A stretch of 64,000 bases of DNA from Labilibaculum sp. (GCF_963664555.1 NZ_OY761461.1:4257769-4321768); one strand, 5' to 3'; shown: positions 44,891 through 54,384, counted from the first letter of the stretch. Numbers and translations are program-made. The notes: generated by a model from the letters alone, not told the origin.

Positions 44891-45136
44891 ATGACTAAAA
44901 CAATCACATTCAATGAGTTAAGAGAAATTAAAGATCGTTTGCCAGATGGAAGTATGCAAAGGATTGCAGAAGATTTACAATTAGAAGTAGAAACCGTTAG
45001 AAATTATTTTGGTGGAACCAATTTTGATGAAGGCCAATGCACAGGAATCCATGTTGAACAAGGCCCTTATGGAGGTATTGTTGAACTAGATGATACAACT
45101 ATTTTAGACCACGCCATTAGCATTCTGGAAGATTAA
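44891..45136 (+). CDS. Small helix-turn-helix-like protein
   Basis: This 81-residue protein has a helical segment that looks like an HTH (DGSMQRIAEDLQLEVETVRNYF, about residues 19-40). A short Gly-rich beta part and an acidic C-terminal helix follow. Similar small DNA-binding-like proteins are conserved in Bacteroidales, but I know of no assigned role. It is a single-gene unit: 97 bp after the kinase and closed by a strong bidirectional terminator shared with rex. A near-match -7 element (TACTTTCG, 44830-44837) lies upstream. Confidence 0.75.
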   Translation: MTKTITFNELREIKDRLPDGSMQRIAEDLQLEVETVRNYFGGTNFDEGQCTGIHVEQGPYGGIVELDDTTILDHAISILED

Positions 45137-45156
45137 AATTGTAAACATCAATAAAT

Positions 45157-45200
45157 AAAAAGAGAGGACTGTTGAAAAATTTCAACAGTCCTCTCTTTTT
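45157..45200. terminator. Bidirectional terminator between the small HTH gene and rex
   Basis: A 16-bp perfect stem (45161-45176 with 45181-45196) has a 4-base loop and is flanked by A and T runs on both sides (20 bp paired in all). It lies 20 bases after the plus-strand stop and 27 bases from the rex stop. Confidence 0.95.
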
Positions 45201-45226
45201 ATTTTTTTTACAGACCTTATATCTTA

Positions 45227-45880
45227 CTATAATTCTTTTCTATCATTATGCAATTTATTAAAAATAATTGCCAGATTAGAATAGAGTGTTGTATTCTGAA
45301 CAATAATATCTTCCGGAACCTTGATTCTTGCCGGCGTAAAATTCCAAATCGCTTTAATACCCCAAGCTACCATCAAATCGGCAACTGTTTGTGCATTTTC
45401 AGCTGGAACAGTAATAATTCCCATTACCACATTCATTTCTTGTGATAAATCACGAAATTGATCTATGTGAAATACCTCAATATCATTAATTTTTTTCCCA
45501 ATAGTCGAAGAATTAACATCGAAAGCAGCAACGATATTTAAACCAAAATGTAATAATCCGCTATCGTGCAATAATGCAGAACCTAAAGATCCAGCACCTA
45601 CAAGAAAAGCATTATCCATGATCGTAAATCCCAGAAACTCCGACAAAACATCAACCAACGCTTTAACTTCGTAACCAACTCTTGTTTTTCCCACAATAGT
45701 GGTATAAGATAAATCTTTTGTGACTTGTGTGGGGTCGATATTCATATAGTTTGCGATCTGAGTAGATGAAACAAACTGCTGTCCTTTCCTTAGCAAGCCT
45801 TCTGCAAATGCTAAGTATGACGGCATGCGCCTAATAGTCGGCTCAGGAACCCCCTGAATTTTCTTAGAACTTTGAACCAT
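45227..45880 (-). CDS. rex: Redox-sensing transcriptional repressor Rex
   Basis: This 217-residue protein has the Rex arrangement. A winged helix (residues ~15-85, PTIRRMPSYLAFAEGLLR, then SSTQIANYMNIDPTQVTKDL) is followed by a Rossmann domain with the NAD(H)-binding LVGAGSLGSALL near 100. A C-terminal helix covers the partner subunit. Rex binds DNA at low NADH/NAD+ and releases it when NADH rises, controlling fermentation and respiration genes. A perfect inverted repeat lies just upstream, overlapping its own promoter region. Confidence 0.93.
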   Translation of the reverse strand: MVQSSKKIQGVPEPTIRRMPSYLAFAEGLLRKGQQFVSSTQIANYMNIDPTQVTKDLSYTTIVGKTRVGYEVKALVDVLSEFLGFTIMDNAFLVGAGSLGSALLHDSGLLHFGLNIVAAFDVNSSTIGKKINDIEVFHIDQFRDLSQEMNVVMGIITVPAENAQTVADLMVAWGIKAIWNFTPARIKVPEDIIVQNTTLYSNLAIIFNKLHNDRKEL

Positions 45881-45908
45881 AATTTCTTACTTACACCTTA
45901 AATGAGAA

Positions 45909-45916
45909 CAAAAATA
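45909..45916 (-). promoter_or_regulatory. -7 promoter element of rex
   Basis: TATTTTTG on the minus strand matches TAnnTTTG, 29 bases before the rex start codon. No -33 TTG is visible. Confidence 0.5.
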
Positions 45917-45926
45917 ATCAAGTTTT

Positions 45927-45950
45927 CATTAAAGAAAAAATTCTTTAATG
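45927..45950. promoter_or_regulatory. Inverted repeat over the rex promoter, possible operator
   Basis: Perfect 10-bp arms CATTAAAGAA and TTCTTTAATG surround AAAA. Farther out, AAAATAAT on the left and ATTATTTT on the right also match after an 8-base interruption. It would lie at about -20 to -45 of rex, a typical operator position. It lacks the TTGTG/CACAA ends of known Rex sites. Confidence 0.5.
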
Positions 45951-46032
45951 ATTATTTTGTTATACAGATTTAATTTTAAATAAATGGCGCTGGGGACACT
46001 ACAATGAATAATACATTAATCCTTTGTAAATG

Positions 46033-46107
46033 TGGGCGATATAGGATTCGAACCTATGACCCCTTGGGTGTAAACCAAGTGCTCTGAACCAACTGAGCTA
46101 ATCGCCC
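46033..46107 (-). tRNA. tRNA-Val (anticodon TAC)
   Basis: On the minus strand the 75-base sequence folds as a full cloverleaf. The acceptor GGGCGAT pairs with ATCGCCC, the D-arm is AGCTCAGTTGGTT-type, the anticodon stem CTTGG/CCAAG holds the loop TTTACAC (anticodon TAC), and the T-arm has GGTTCGAATCC. The 3' CCA is not encoded. Confidence 0.97.
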
Positions 46108-46165
46108 TTAACGACTGCAAATATAAACAGAAAAAATTACCAAGCAATAAAAACCCTAGTTTTGT

Positions 46166-47452
46166 TTATACAACTTCCGCAACAACAAAAGTACTTCCTC
46201 CCACAAAAACAAGATCATTTTCATGGGCATTTGCCTTTGCCGCCTCTAATGCTTCTTTCACAGATAAGTAGGCATTTCCTAACAATCCATAAGCTTTTGC
46301 CTTCGAAGCAAGAACTTCTTGATTCAATGCTCTTGGAATATCCGCACGACTAAAATAATAGCTCGCACTCTTCGGCATTAATTCAAGTATATTAATAAGA
46401 TCTTTATCATCAACCACACCAAAAACAACATGTAGTTTTCTGTAATCCATTGATTCAATTTGCTCTATTATTTCTTTAATCCCTCCAACATTATGCCCTG
46501 TATCACACACTACTTTGGGAGCATTACCAATTGTCTGCCAGCGGCCTAGCAAGCCGGTTCTTTTTCCTACCTCAGAAACTCCTTGTTTAATAGACGCTTC
46601 GGAAATTTTCCACCCCCTGCTATTCAATTCATCAAACACACATAGAGCGGTTCTTATATTCTTAATCTGATAAATACCCAATAAATCACATGACAAATTG
46701 ATTATTGAATTGTTTTCAAGAGATTGATAAACAAGATGTCTTTTACAATCGATCAATTCAGATGACTGATTTTTATACCTGTCTTCTGAAAATTTCAGAT
46801 CAGATTTATTGTTTGAAGCAATTCTCAAAAAAACATCTATTACCTCTTCCTGTTTCTCACCAATAATAACAGAACCATTTTTCTTTATAATTCCAGCCTT
46901 TTCTGCTGCTATTTGTGCAAGCTCCGAACCTAACAAATTAGTATGATCTTTACTTATATTAGTTATCACAGAAAGTACAGGTGAAATGATATTGGTCGAG
47001 TCCAATCTTCCACCTAAACCTACCTCCACAACAGCAACATCAACTTGCTGATCTGCAAAGAAATCAAAAGCCATCGCAACTGTCATCTCAAAAAAGGAAG
47101 GACGTAATTCTTCAAATTTATCTTGATGCTTACCAATAAAATCAACTACATAATTCTCAGAAACAAGTTCACCATCTACCTTTATCCTCTCTCTAAAATC
47201 TCTTAAATGAGGCGAAGTATATAAACCAACTTTATAGCCCGCTGATTGCAAAACAGAAGCTATAGTATGAGAAACCGATCCTTTTCCATTTGTTCCTGCA
47301 ACATGAATTGATTTAAACTTCTTATGAGGATGATTAAAATATTCATCCAATGCCAATGTTGTATCCAAATTGGCTTTATAAGCTGCCTGCCCTGTGCGCT
47401 GATACATAGGTAGTTTAGTAAACATATAATCTAAAGTCTCCTGGTAATTCAT
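46166..47452 (-). CDS. folC: Bifunctional folylpolyglutamate/dihydrofolate synthase
   Basis: This 428-residue protein belongs to the Mur-ligase-like superfamily. The P-loop is VAGTNGKGSVSHT near residue 52, followed by GLYTSPHLRDFRERI. The metal-binding region is VAVVEVGLGGRLDSTNI. The C-terminal ligase domain contains CDTGHNVGG. It adds glutamate to dihydropteroate and to tetrahydrofolates in the cytoplasm. It is a single gene: the upstream ylaK-like gene is divergent and the tRNA follows downstream. Confidence 0.95.
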   Translation of the reverse strand: MNYQETLDYMFTKLPMYQRTGQAAYKANLDTTLALDEYFNHPHKKFKSIHVAGTNGKGSVSHTIASVLQSAGYKVGLYTSPHLRDFRERIKVDGELVSENYVVDFIGKHQDKFEELRPSFFEMTVAMAFDFFADQQVDVAVVEVGLGGRLDSTNIISPVLSVITNISKDHTNLLGSELAQIAAEKAGIIKKNGSVIIGEKQEEVIDVFLRIASNNKSDLKFSEDRYKNQSSELIDCKRHLVYQSLENNSIINLSCDLLGIYQIKNIRTALCVFDELNSRGWKISEASIKQGVSEVGKRTGLLGRWQTIGNAPKVVCDTGHNVGGIKEIIEQIESMDYRKLHVVFGVVDDKDLINILELMPKSASYYFSRADIPRALNQEVLASKAKAYGLLGNAYLSVKEALEAAKANAHENDLVFVGGSTFVVAEVV

Positions 47453-47721
47453 TTTTATTCTCTACTAATTTTGATGATTTTACAAAGAAGAATAAAATTT
47501 CTTAAAATTTGTGTTAACAGGTTGAATTTCCTACAAAAATTGCTAAATTAATACTATTAAATGCTACTGTTTAATTGAAAGCATCATGTATATTTTCTAA
47601 AATCAAGCGTTTGAAAATTGCTTTTAACAACTAACAACCTAAACAATAGCATTTTGAAATTATGATAAAATAAAGTCTGGCTCTATACGCCTGTCGAAAT
47701 TAACCTCTAACACCATTTATT

Positions 47722-49053
47722 ATGGCAAAATTCAAAAAGGTTTTCGTTCTTGATACAAATGTTATTCTTCACGATTTTAATTCTATTTACAATTTTGAAG
47801 AAAATGACGTTGTAATTCCCATAACCGTTCTTGAGGAACTGGATAAATTTAAAAAAGGGAATGATCAGATTAATTACCATGCACGTGAATTCAGCAGAGA
47901 ATTAGACCGGATCTCAGGAGACCTGCTCTTTACTGCCGGTGTTCCGCTAGGAAAAAATTTAGGAAAATTATCCGTTGAAACGGGAAAAGAATTTTCTCCG
48001 CAAATGAAAAGTTCGTTTCATGAAAACATCCCTGACCACAGAATTCTAGCTATAGCAGAGTATTTACACAATCACCGCGGCAAAAAAAAGGTCATTCTAA
48101 TTTCCAAGGACATCAACCTTAGGATGAAAGCAAAATCTTTAGGTATTCCTGCAGAAGATTATAAAAACGATCAGGTTAAGGATCTTGATGACGTAATTAG
48201 CTTGGGAATTACAACACTTGAAGATTTTGATGATGAAAAGATTACTTTTCTATATAAATCAAACGAAGGAATTCCTGAAAAAGAATTTGGACTTAAAAAA
48301 CCGATTAAAGGTCATGAATATTTTATTTTAAAAAACAATTCCTCAAGTGCACTTGCACATTTCGATCCAGTTGAAAAAATTATATCCCGGGTTGAAAAAC
48401 CAAATGCCTACGGAATTTATCCCAGAAACGCAGAACAGACTTTTTCCATGCATGCCCTCATGGATCCAAAAATATCCTTGGTCGCTTTAACCGGACGAGC
48501 TGGAACTGGGAAAACATTAGTTGCTTTGGCAACAGCACTTCAGCAAATCGATATGTACGATCAAATTTTTCTTGCCAGACCAATTGTTGCTTTGGCCAAT
48601 AAAGACCTTGGTTACTTACCAGGAGATGCCAAAGAAAAAATAGGCCCTTACATGCAACCTCTTTTCGATAACCTAAGCGTAATTAAGCATAAATTTAACG
48701 TCCATAGTAAAGAGTATCTCAAAATTGACGAACTGCTCAGAGATGAAAGATTACAGATTACTCCATTAGCATACATCAGAGGAAGAAGTCTTTCAAATAC
48801 ATTCTTCATTGTTGATGAAGCTCAAAATCTTACTCCTCATGAAATTAAAACAATAATTACACGTGCAGGCGAAGGTACTAAAATGATTTTCACAGGAGAT
48901 ATTGAACAAATAGATTCTCCTTATCTGGACAAGAAATCGAATGGCTTAGCATACCTTTCGGACAGGATGCAAGGACAGGATATATTTGCTCATGTCAACC
49001 TGGTAAAAGGGGAAAGAAGTCACCTGGCAGAACTTGCTAGCCACCTTCTATAA
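47722..49053 (+). CDS. PIN-domain/PhoH-type ATPase (YlaK-like)
   Basis: In this 443-residue protein, residues 1-~150 form a PIN nuclease domain (VFVLDTNVILHD, VLEELDKFKKG, then Asp-rich strands). The C-terminal half is a PhoH-family ATPase with Walker A GRAGTGKTLVALA near 258, a VDEAQNLTPHEIKTIITR Walker B segment and IFTGDIEQID. PIN-PhoH fusions are predicted to be ATP-driven RNases or RNA helicases in RNA turnover; the exact substrates are not established. The 269-bp region upstream is shared with folC. Confidence 0.93.
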   Translation: MAKFKKVFVLDTNVILHDFNSIYNFEENDVVIPITVLEELDKFKKGNDQINYHAREFSRELDRISGDLLFTAGVPLGKNLGKLSVETGKEFSPQMKSSFHENIPDHRILAIAEYLHNHRGKKKVILISKDINLRMKAKSLGIPAEDYKNDQVKDLDDVISLGITTLEDFDDEKITFLYKSNEGIPEKEFGLKKPIKGHEYFILKNNSSSALAHFDPVEKIISRVEKPNAYGIYPRNAEQTFSMHALMDPKISLVALTGRAGTGKTLVALATALQQIDMYDQIFLARPIVALANKDLGYLPGDAKEKIGPYMQPLFDNLSVIKHKFNVHSKEYLKIDELLRDERLQITPLAYIRGRSLSNTFFIVDEAQNLTPHEIKTIITRAGEGTKMIFTGDIEQIDSPYLDKKSNGLAYLSDRMQGQDIFAHVNLVKGERSHLAELASHLL

Positions 49054-49106
49054 ATCTATTTATTGCATTACTGGGAAATTTCATTTAAATTATATTACTG
49101 AATATG

Positions 49107-49114
49107 TACATTTG
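49107..49114 (+). promoter_or_regulatory. -7 promoter element upstream of the ppx/gppA gene
   Basis: TACATTTG matches TAnnTTTG and lies 86 bases before the start codon in a 147-bp gap. No TTG is seen at -33. Confidence 0.4.
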
Positions 49115-49200
49115 ATCGTAAAAAGGTATTACATTAAATTGAATCAATTTTTTATTACCATGACATATTTTCACTCACTGAAAAACTAAATATACTCTTT

Positions 49201-50106
49201 ATGAAAATAATGAAATTTGCCGCCATAGATATCGGATCAAATGCCATCCGGTTATTGTTTATGAATGTGCTTGAAGAAGGCGGTAATGCTCACTTTAAGA
49301 AATCATCACTGGTAAGGGTTCCAATTCGTCTGGGAACTGACACTTTTATTGATAAGATTATCTCTGCAGATAAAGCCGAGAAATTAATTAAAAGCATGAA
49401 AGCATTTCGCAACCTTATGGACGTTCATGAGGTTGTGAACTATCGCGCTTGTGCAACATCAGCAATGAGGGAGGCTGTTAACGGTTCTGAAATCATTCAA
49501 CGAATAGAAAATGAATCAGGTATAAAAATTGATGTTATCAATGGAAAAGAGGAAGCCAGCATTATTTTTGATAATAAAATTGCAGATACTCTCGACCCAA
49601 GCAAAGATTATTTATATGTTGATGTTGGTGGTGGTAGTACCGAACTAACTCTTTTTTCAAAAGGGATTTGTAAATTCTCCGCATCATTTAATGTGGGAAC
49701 CATTAAAATTCTCCGGGATTGTGTCCCTAAAGATGAATTTGTTCGTATAAAAGAGTGTTTATTGGATGTATGCCCTAACTGCGAAAACATTGAACTTATC
49801 GGATCAGGTGGCAACATCAACAGATTGGTTAAACTCGCAACACCAAAAAAAGAAAAATTCATAACATACCAAGAGTTTAAAAGCATTTACTACGACCTTA
49901 AACAATATAGTTATCAGGAATTAATGATCAACTTTGACATGAATCCTGACCGGGCTGATGTTATCATTCCTGCTTCAACAATTTTCCTAAGTATTATGGA
50001 ATGGGCGAATGCAGATAAAATACACGTACCCAAAATTGGAGTTACCGATGGTATTGTACATCAGTTGTATAAAGAATATATTTCCAACAGTCTTGTGTTG
50101 GACTAA
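49201..50106 (+). CDS. Ppx/GppA-family phosphatase, short form
   Basis: This 301-residue protein has the ASKHA fold: AIDIGSNAIRLLF near residue 8, YRACATSAMREAVNG, KEEASIIF, then VDVGGGSTELTLF near 143 and ELIGSGGNINRL. Only the two-lobed catalytic part is present; the C-terminal HD-like domain of long exopolyphosphatases is missing. It hydrolyses inorganic polyphosphate and/or pppGpp; the two activities cannot be separated from sequence. ATG 49201 and ATG 49210 are both usable starts. Confidence 0.9.
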   Translation: MKIMKFAAIDIGSNAIRLLFMNVLEEGGNAHFKKSSLVRVPIRLGTDTFIDKIISADKAEKLIKSMKAFRNLMDVHEVVNYRACATSAMREAVNGSEIIQRIENESGIKIDVINGKEEASIIFDNKIADTLDPSKDYLYVDVGGGSTELTLFSKGICKFSASFNVGTIKILRDCVPKDEFVRIKECLLDVCPNCENIELIGSGGNINRLVKLATPKKEKFITYQEFKSIYYDLKQYSYQELMINFDMNPDRADVIIPASTIFLSIMEWANADKIHVPKIGVTDGIVHQLYKEYISNSLVLD

Positions 50107-50124
50107 AAAAGTAATTCTTTTTCC

Positions 50125-50132
50125 TAAATTTG
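50125..50132 (+). promoter_or_regulatory. -7 promoter element upstream of mtaB
   Basis: TAAATTTG matches TAnnTTTG. A TTG lies 24 bases upstream, slightly far. The start codon is 101 bases downstream, leaving an untranslated leader of about 90 bases. Confidence 0.4.
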
Positions 50133-50232
50133 CACTTTGAATCATTTCTATATTTTGAACTATTTCGAATTTAATTTGAGATAGTTCATTTATTTTAGCT
50201 CAAGCTGCATATCAGCAAGAAGGGAAGAAACT

Positions 50233-51567
50233 ATGTTACAAGGTAAAAAAGTAGCATTCTACACATTAGGATGCAAACTTAATTTTTCGGAAACCTCCAC
50301 AATTGGCCGTTCATTCAAAGAAATGGGCTTCGAAACAATCAAGCATACGGAGAAAGCTGATATTTATATTATTAATACTTGTTCTGTTACAGATCAGGCT
50401 GACAAAAAATGCAGACAAGCCATTAAAAAAGTAATTAAGACCAATGCCAATGCATTTATTGCCGTAATTGGATGCTACGCTCAACTTAAACCTGATGAAA
50501 TTATCGCGATTCCAGGAGTTGATCTCGTTTTAGGTGCTAATGAGAAATTCAATATCCACAAATACATCGATCATCTTGAGAAAAAAGGCACCGGAGAATT
50601 GCACCCATGCGAAGTAGAGTCGGTTAAAGATTTTCATTCATCCTATTCAATGGGAGATCGAACCCGTTGCTTTCTTAAAATTCAGGATGGGTGCAACTAT
50701 TACTGCACCTATTGTACCATCCCATTTGCCAGAGGCAATAGTCGTAACGTGAGCATTAAAGAAACGGTAAAACAAGCAGAAGAAGTTGCCAGGCAAGGTG
50801 CTAAAGAAATTATCTTAACAGGAGTAAATATTGGTGATTTTGGGAAAAGTACAAACGAAACATTTCTGGATTTAATTAAAGAGCTTGAAAAAGTGAAAGG
50901 AATTAGCCGTTTTCGGATCTCATCCATTGAACCCAACCTTCTAAGCAACGAGATCATTGAATTTGTTGCTCAATCTGAAAAGTTTGTTAATCATTTTCAC
51001 CTTCCTCTTCAAGCTGGTTCCAACAAAGTTTTAAAACTTATGAAGAGAAGATACGATAGAGAATTATTTGCCCAGCGTATTGAAAAAATTAAATCTTTAC
51101 TTCCTGATGCCTTTATTGGTGTTGATGTAATTGCCGGAAGTCGTGGCGAAAGTGATCAAGATTTCGAAGATGCCTATTTATTCATTAAGCAATTAGCCAT
51201 CAGCCAACTACACGTATTCCCTTACTCTGAAAGACAAGGCACTAAAGCTCTCGAAATTAAAGAGGTTGTTCCTATTCCTGAAAGAAAAAGAAGAGCTAAA
51301 ATGCTGCAAAACCTTTCCGAAAAAAAATTAAATGCATTTTATCAGGAAAACTTAGGCAAAACAGAAGAAGTCTTGTTCGAATCCTTTAATGATCATGGTA
51401 AGATGTATGGATTCACTAAAAATTACATTAAAATCGAAATTCCGTACAACCAAAACCTTAGCAACGAACTAACATTTGTTACCTTGCAGGAGATAAATCC
51501 GAATGGCAATGTTTCAGGTTCTGTAATTGACAAAATACGATTCAACCTAAAACCCATTTTGCAATAA
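50233..51567 (+). CDS. mtaB: tRNA t6A37 methylthiotransferase MtaB
   Basis: This 444-residue protein has the N-terminal UPF0004 domain with three Cys (TLGCKLNFSET, NTCSVTDQ, VIGCYAQL). A radical-SAM domain follows with CNYYCTYCTIP near 155, and a C-terminal TRAM-like region is present. The opening GCKLNFSE and the CTIPFARG segment place it with MtaB rather than MiaB or RimO. It adds a methylthio group to N6-threonylcarbamoyladenosine at position 37 of tRNAs reading ANN codons. It is followed after 11 bp by the inositol-phosphatase-family gene. Confidence 0.94.
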   Translation: MLQGKKVAFYTLGCKLNFSETSTIGRSFKEMGFETIKHTEKADIYIINTCSVTDQADKKCRQAIKKVIKTNANAFIAVIGCYAQLKPDEIIAIPGVDLVLGANEKFNIHKYIDHLEKKGTGELHPCEVESVKDFHSSYSMGDRTRCFLKIQDGCNYYCTYCTIPFARGNSRNVSIKETVKQAEEVARQGAKEIILTGVNIGDFGKSTNETFLDLIKELEKVKGISRFRISSIEPNLLSNEIIEFVAQSEKFVNHFHLPLQAGSNKVLKLMKRRYDRELFAQRIEKIKSLLPDAFIGVDVIAGSRGESDQDFEDAYLFIKQLAISQLHVFPYSERQGTKALEIKEVVPIPERKRRAKMLQNLSEKKLNAFYQENLGKTEEVLFESFNDHGKMYGFTKNYIKIEIPYNQNLSNELTFVTLQEINPNGNVSGSVIDKIRFNLKPILQ

Positions 51568-51578
51568 ATGATAAAAAC

Positions 51579-52379
51579 ATGATCAATCTTAAAGAACTTT
51601 GTTTTAAAACGAATGATATAGCCCGAAAAGTTGGTCTTTTCATAAAAGAACAGCAAAGCAAGATTAAATCTGATGTTATAGAAGTAAAAGGTATACACGA
51701 TTTTGTAACCTATGTTGATAAAACTGCGGAAGAAAAAATTGTTGCAGAATTGAAACTAATTCTTTCTGATGCAGGTTTTATTGCAGAAGAAGGCACTGAA
51801 ACCTATCGCGCAGAACGTTACAATTGGATTATTGATCCGCTTGACGGAACAACAAATTACATTCATGGATTATCGCCTTTTGCTGTTAGTATTGCACTAC
51901 AAGAATACGACGAAATTGTATTGGGAGTGATCTATGAAATTAGCCTTGACGAATGCTTTTATTCGTGGAAAGGAGCATCAGGAGCATACTTAAATGGCAA
52001 AACAATTACCGTATCAAAGGCCGATTCGATAAATTCCAGCTTAATTGCAACAGGTTTTCCCTACTACGATTACGACCAATTGAAAACATTTATGGCTTCT
52101 TTGGAATACTTTATTATTAATTCTCACGGCGTTCGCCGCCCCGGTTCTGCAGCAACCGACTTAGCTTATGTTGCTTGTGGTAGATTCGAAGCTTTTTACG
52201 AATATAATCTTCAGGCTTGGGATGTTGCTGCCGGTTCATTTATAGTAAGGCAAGCCGGCGGTAAGGTCTGCGATTTTAAAGGAGGTAAGAATTTCATCTT
52301 TGGAAAAGAAATTATTGCCAGCAATACAATGGTTCATGATGAGTTTAAAAGTGTTGTGACTAAACACATGATAAAATAA
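51579..52379 (+). CDS. Inositol monophosphatase family protein
   Basis: This 266-residue phosphatase has the two metal-binding signatures: IIDPLDGTTNYIHGLSPF near residue 85 and WDVAAGSFIVRQAGGKV near 213. The Glu of IAEEGTE also lies in the site. In bacteria such enzymes act on inositol phosphates, 3'-phosphoadenosine 5'-phosphate or sugar phosphates; the substrate here is not determined. It lies between mtaB (11 bp) and the acyltransferase gene (51 bp), so probably in one transcript. Confidence 0.92.
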   Translation: MINLKELCFKTNDIARKVGLFIKEQQSKIKSDVIEVKGIHDFVTYVDKTAEEKIVAELKLILSDAGFIAEEGTETYRAERYNWIIDPLDGTTNYIHGLSPFAVSIALQEYDEIVLGVIYEISLDECFYSWKGASGAYLNGKTITVSKADSINSSLIATGFPYYDYDQLKTFMASLEYFIINSHGVRRPGSAATDLAYVACGRFEAFYEYNLQAWDVAAGSFIVRQAGGKVCDFKGGKNFIFGKEIIASNTMVHDEFKSVVTKHMIK

Positions 52380-52430
52380 ACTTATTGCATTTTCCGGCTT
52401 CAGCAAATCATAAAAACACACTTCATTACA

Positions 52431-53312
52431 ATGATAAAACTTCTATCCTATATGGTATATGGTGTGGTAAGACTAATAAGTTACTTGCCATTTCCAATAC
52501 TTTACTTCTTTTCAGACATTGTATTTCTTTTTGTTTGCTACGTTTTTAGATATCGAAAAAAAGTTATTACCTCGAATCTTAAAAACTCTTTTCCTGAAAA
52601 ATCTGAAAAAGAAATCAAGGCAATACGAAAAGAATTTTACAGTCATTTCTGCGATACATTTATTGAAACCATAAAACTTTGGACAATTAGTGAAGAAGAA
52701 ATTAGAAAACGCTGTAAATTTCACAACCCAGATATTTTTGACCGGTACAAAGCCTCTGGTAAAAGTATTATAACCGTATTTGGGCACTATGGAAATTGGG
52801 AGTGGCTGACATCATTTTCATTATGGAAAGATGCATACTATCTGCCCATCTACAAACCCCTTCACAATAAAGTTTTTGATAAAATGTTTTTACAGATAAG
52901 AGAACGTTTTGGAGCCAGACCATTAGCTAAAGATGATACTTTGCGAACCATGATTTCTTACCGGAATCAAAATAAGTTTACGGTTACGGTTTTTATTGGT
53001 GATCAAACACCAAACAAAAACAACCTCAACTACTGGACAAAATTTCTCAATCAGGATACTCCTGTTTTGCTGGGAACTGAACGTATCGCAAAAAAACTTG
53101 ACCAGCCAATAATTTTTGTTCATATGAAGAAAGTAAAAAGGGGATATTACGAAGTACATTTTATTCCTCTTTTTGATAATCCTAAAGATACGGCTGAGTT
53201 TGAAATCACGGAAAAACATACGCGCGTGTTAGAAGATATAATCAAAGAGGAGCCAGCATACTGGTTATGGTCTCATAAAAGATGGAAACACACAAAACAA
53301 GACTCACAATAA
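52431..53312 (+). CDS. Lysophospholipid/lipid A acyltransferase (LpxL/HtrB family)
   Basis: This 293-residue protein has an N-terminal membrane anchor (about 8-40). The catalytic H-x4-E/D motif is seen as FGHYGNWEW near residue 118, and GDQTPNKNN near 190 forms the second signature. Members transfer secondary acyl chains to lipid A or build phospholipids at the cytoplasmic face of the inner membrane. The glycosyltransferase gene 33 bp downstream supports an envelope function. Confidence 0.92.
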   Translation: MIKLLSYMVYGVVRLISYLPFPILYFFSDIVFLFVCYVFRYRKKVITSNLKNSFPEKSEKEIKAIRKEFYSHFCDTFIETIKLWTISEEEIRKRCKFHNPDIFDRYKASGKSIITVFGHYGNWEWLTSFSLWKDAYYLPIYKPLHNKVFDKMFLQIRERFGARPLAKDDTLRTMISYRNQNKFTVTVFIGDQTPNKNNLNYWTKFLNQDTPVLLGTERIAKKLDQPIIFVHMKKVKRGYYEVHFIPLFDNPKDTAEFEITEKHTRVLEDIIKEEPAYWLWSHKRWKHTKQDSQ

Positions 53313-53345
53313 GTAATTATATTGTAATACATCAGTTAAAAGAAA

Positions 53346-54368
53346 ATGAATAGAATTGGAATCGTAATACTAAACTGGAACGGGAAAAAATTATTAGAAA
53401 CATTCCTTCCATCTGTTGTTGCTCACTCAAAACGTGAATGGGCCGATGTTATTATTGCAGATAACGCATCCAGTGATGATTCCATAGCATTTTTAAAAAA
53501 AGAATACCCTGACATTCAGGTTATTCAACTGGATAAGAATTACGGATTTGCTGATGGTTACAACAAAGCATTGGAGCAACTCTCACACAGCTATTTCGTT
53601 CTTTTAAATTCGGATGTTGAAGTTACAGAAAATTGGCTTGACCCGATTTACAATCATCTGGAAAAAGATCCAGGCATTGCGGCTGCACAACCCAAAATTA
53701 AAGCTTATCACAATAAAACGGAATTTGAATACGCTGGCGCGTCAGGTGGTTTTATTGACTATTTAGGCTATCCTTTTTGCCGTGGAAGAATACTGGATCA
53801 AATCGAAAGCGATCACAATCAATACAACTCAGAACTTGATATTTTCTGGGCTAGTGGCGCCTCTCTCTTCATTCGTGCTGACGTTTACAAAAAAACAGGC
53901 GGATTGGATGGTGACTTTTTTGCTCACATGGAAGAAATTGATTTGTGTTGGAGAATAAAAAATCAGGGATACCGGATAATCGCAGAACCAAAATCAACAG
54001 TTTATCATGTTGGAGGAGCCACCTTACCAAACCACAGCTCAAGGAAACTCTATTTAAATTTCCGCAACAACCTATTCATGTTGCATAAAAATCTTCCTAA
54101 AAATAAATTCTGTTCCATTCTCCTGCAAAGAATGATATTGGATGGTGTCGCAGCAATGAAATTTCTTTTGAGTGGCGAATTTTCAAATTTTGGTGCTGTT
54201 TTTAAAGCTCATCTCTCCTACTATTCCATGTTCTCAAAAATGAGAGAAAAACGCAAAAAGATGATTCCCTTTATCACTAAAACAGATCACAGGGAAATGT
54301 ATAAAAACAGTATTATTTTTGATTTTTACGTAAGAAAGAAAAAGCACTTCTCCAACATTACTTTCTAA
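53346..54368 (+). CDS. Family 2 glycosyltransferase
   Basis: This 340-residue protein shows the GT-A fold: IVILNWNGKKLLETFLPS at the start, ADNASSDDS near 38, the DXD-like LNSDVEV near 87, and MEEIDLCWRIKNQGYRI near 200. The C-terminus is basic and amphipathic, suggesting membrane association. The layout resembles rhamnosyltransferase-like enzymes of polysaccharide assembly. Donor and acceptor are unknown. The gene shares direction and short spacing with the acyltransferase gene. Confidence 0.92.
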   Translation: MNRIGIVILNWNGKKLLETFLPSVVAHSKREWADVIIADNASSDDSIAFLKKEYPDIQVIQLDKNYGFADGYNKALEQLSHSYFVLLNSDVEVTENWLDPIYNHLEKDPGIAAAQPKIKAYHNKTEFEYAGASGGFIDYLGYPFCRGRILDQIESDHNQYNSELDIFWASGASLFIRADVYKKTGGLDGDFFAHMEEIDLCWRIKNQGYRIIAEPKSTVYHVGGATLPNHSSRKLYLNFRNNLFMLHKNLPKNKFCSILLQRMILDGVAAMKFLLSGEFSNFGAVFKAHLSYYSMFSKMREKRKKMIPFITKTDHREMYKNSIIFDFYVRKKKHFSNITF

Positions 54369-54384
54369 AATTAAGGATTATTAA

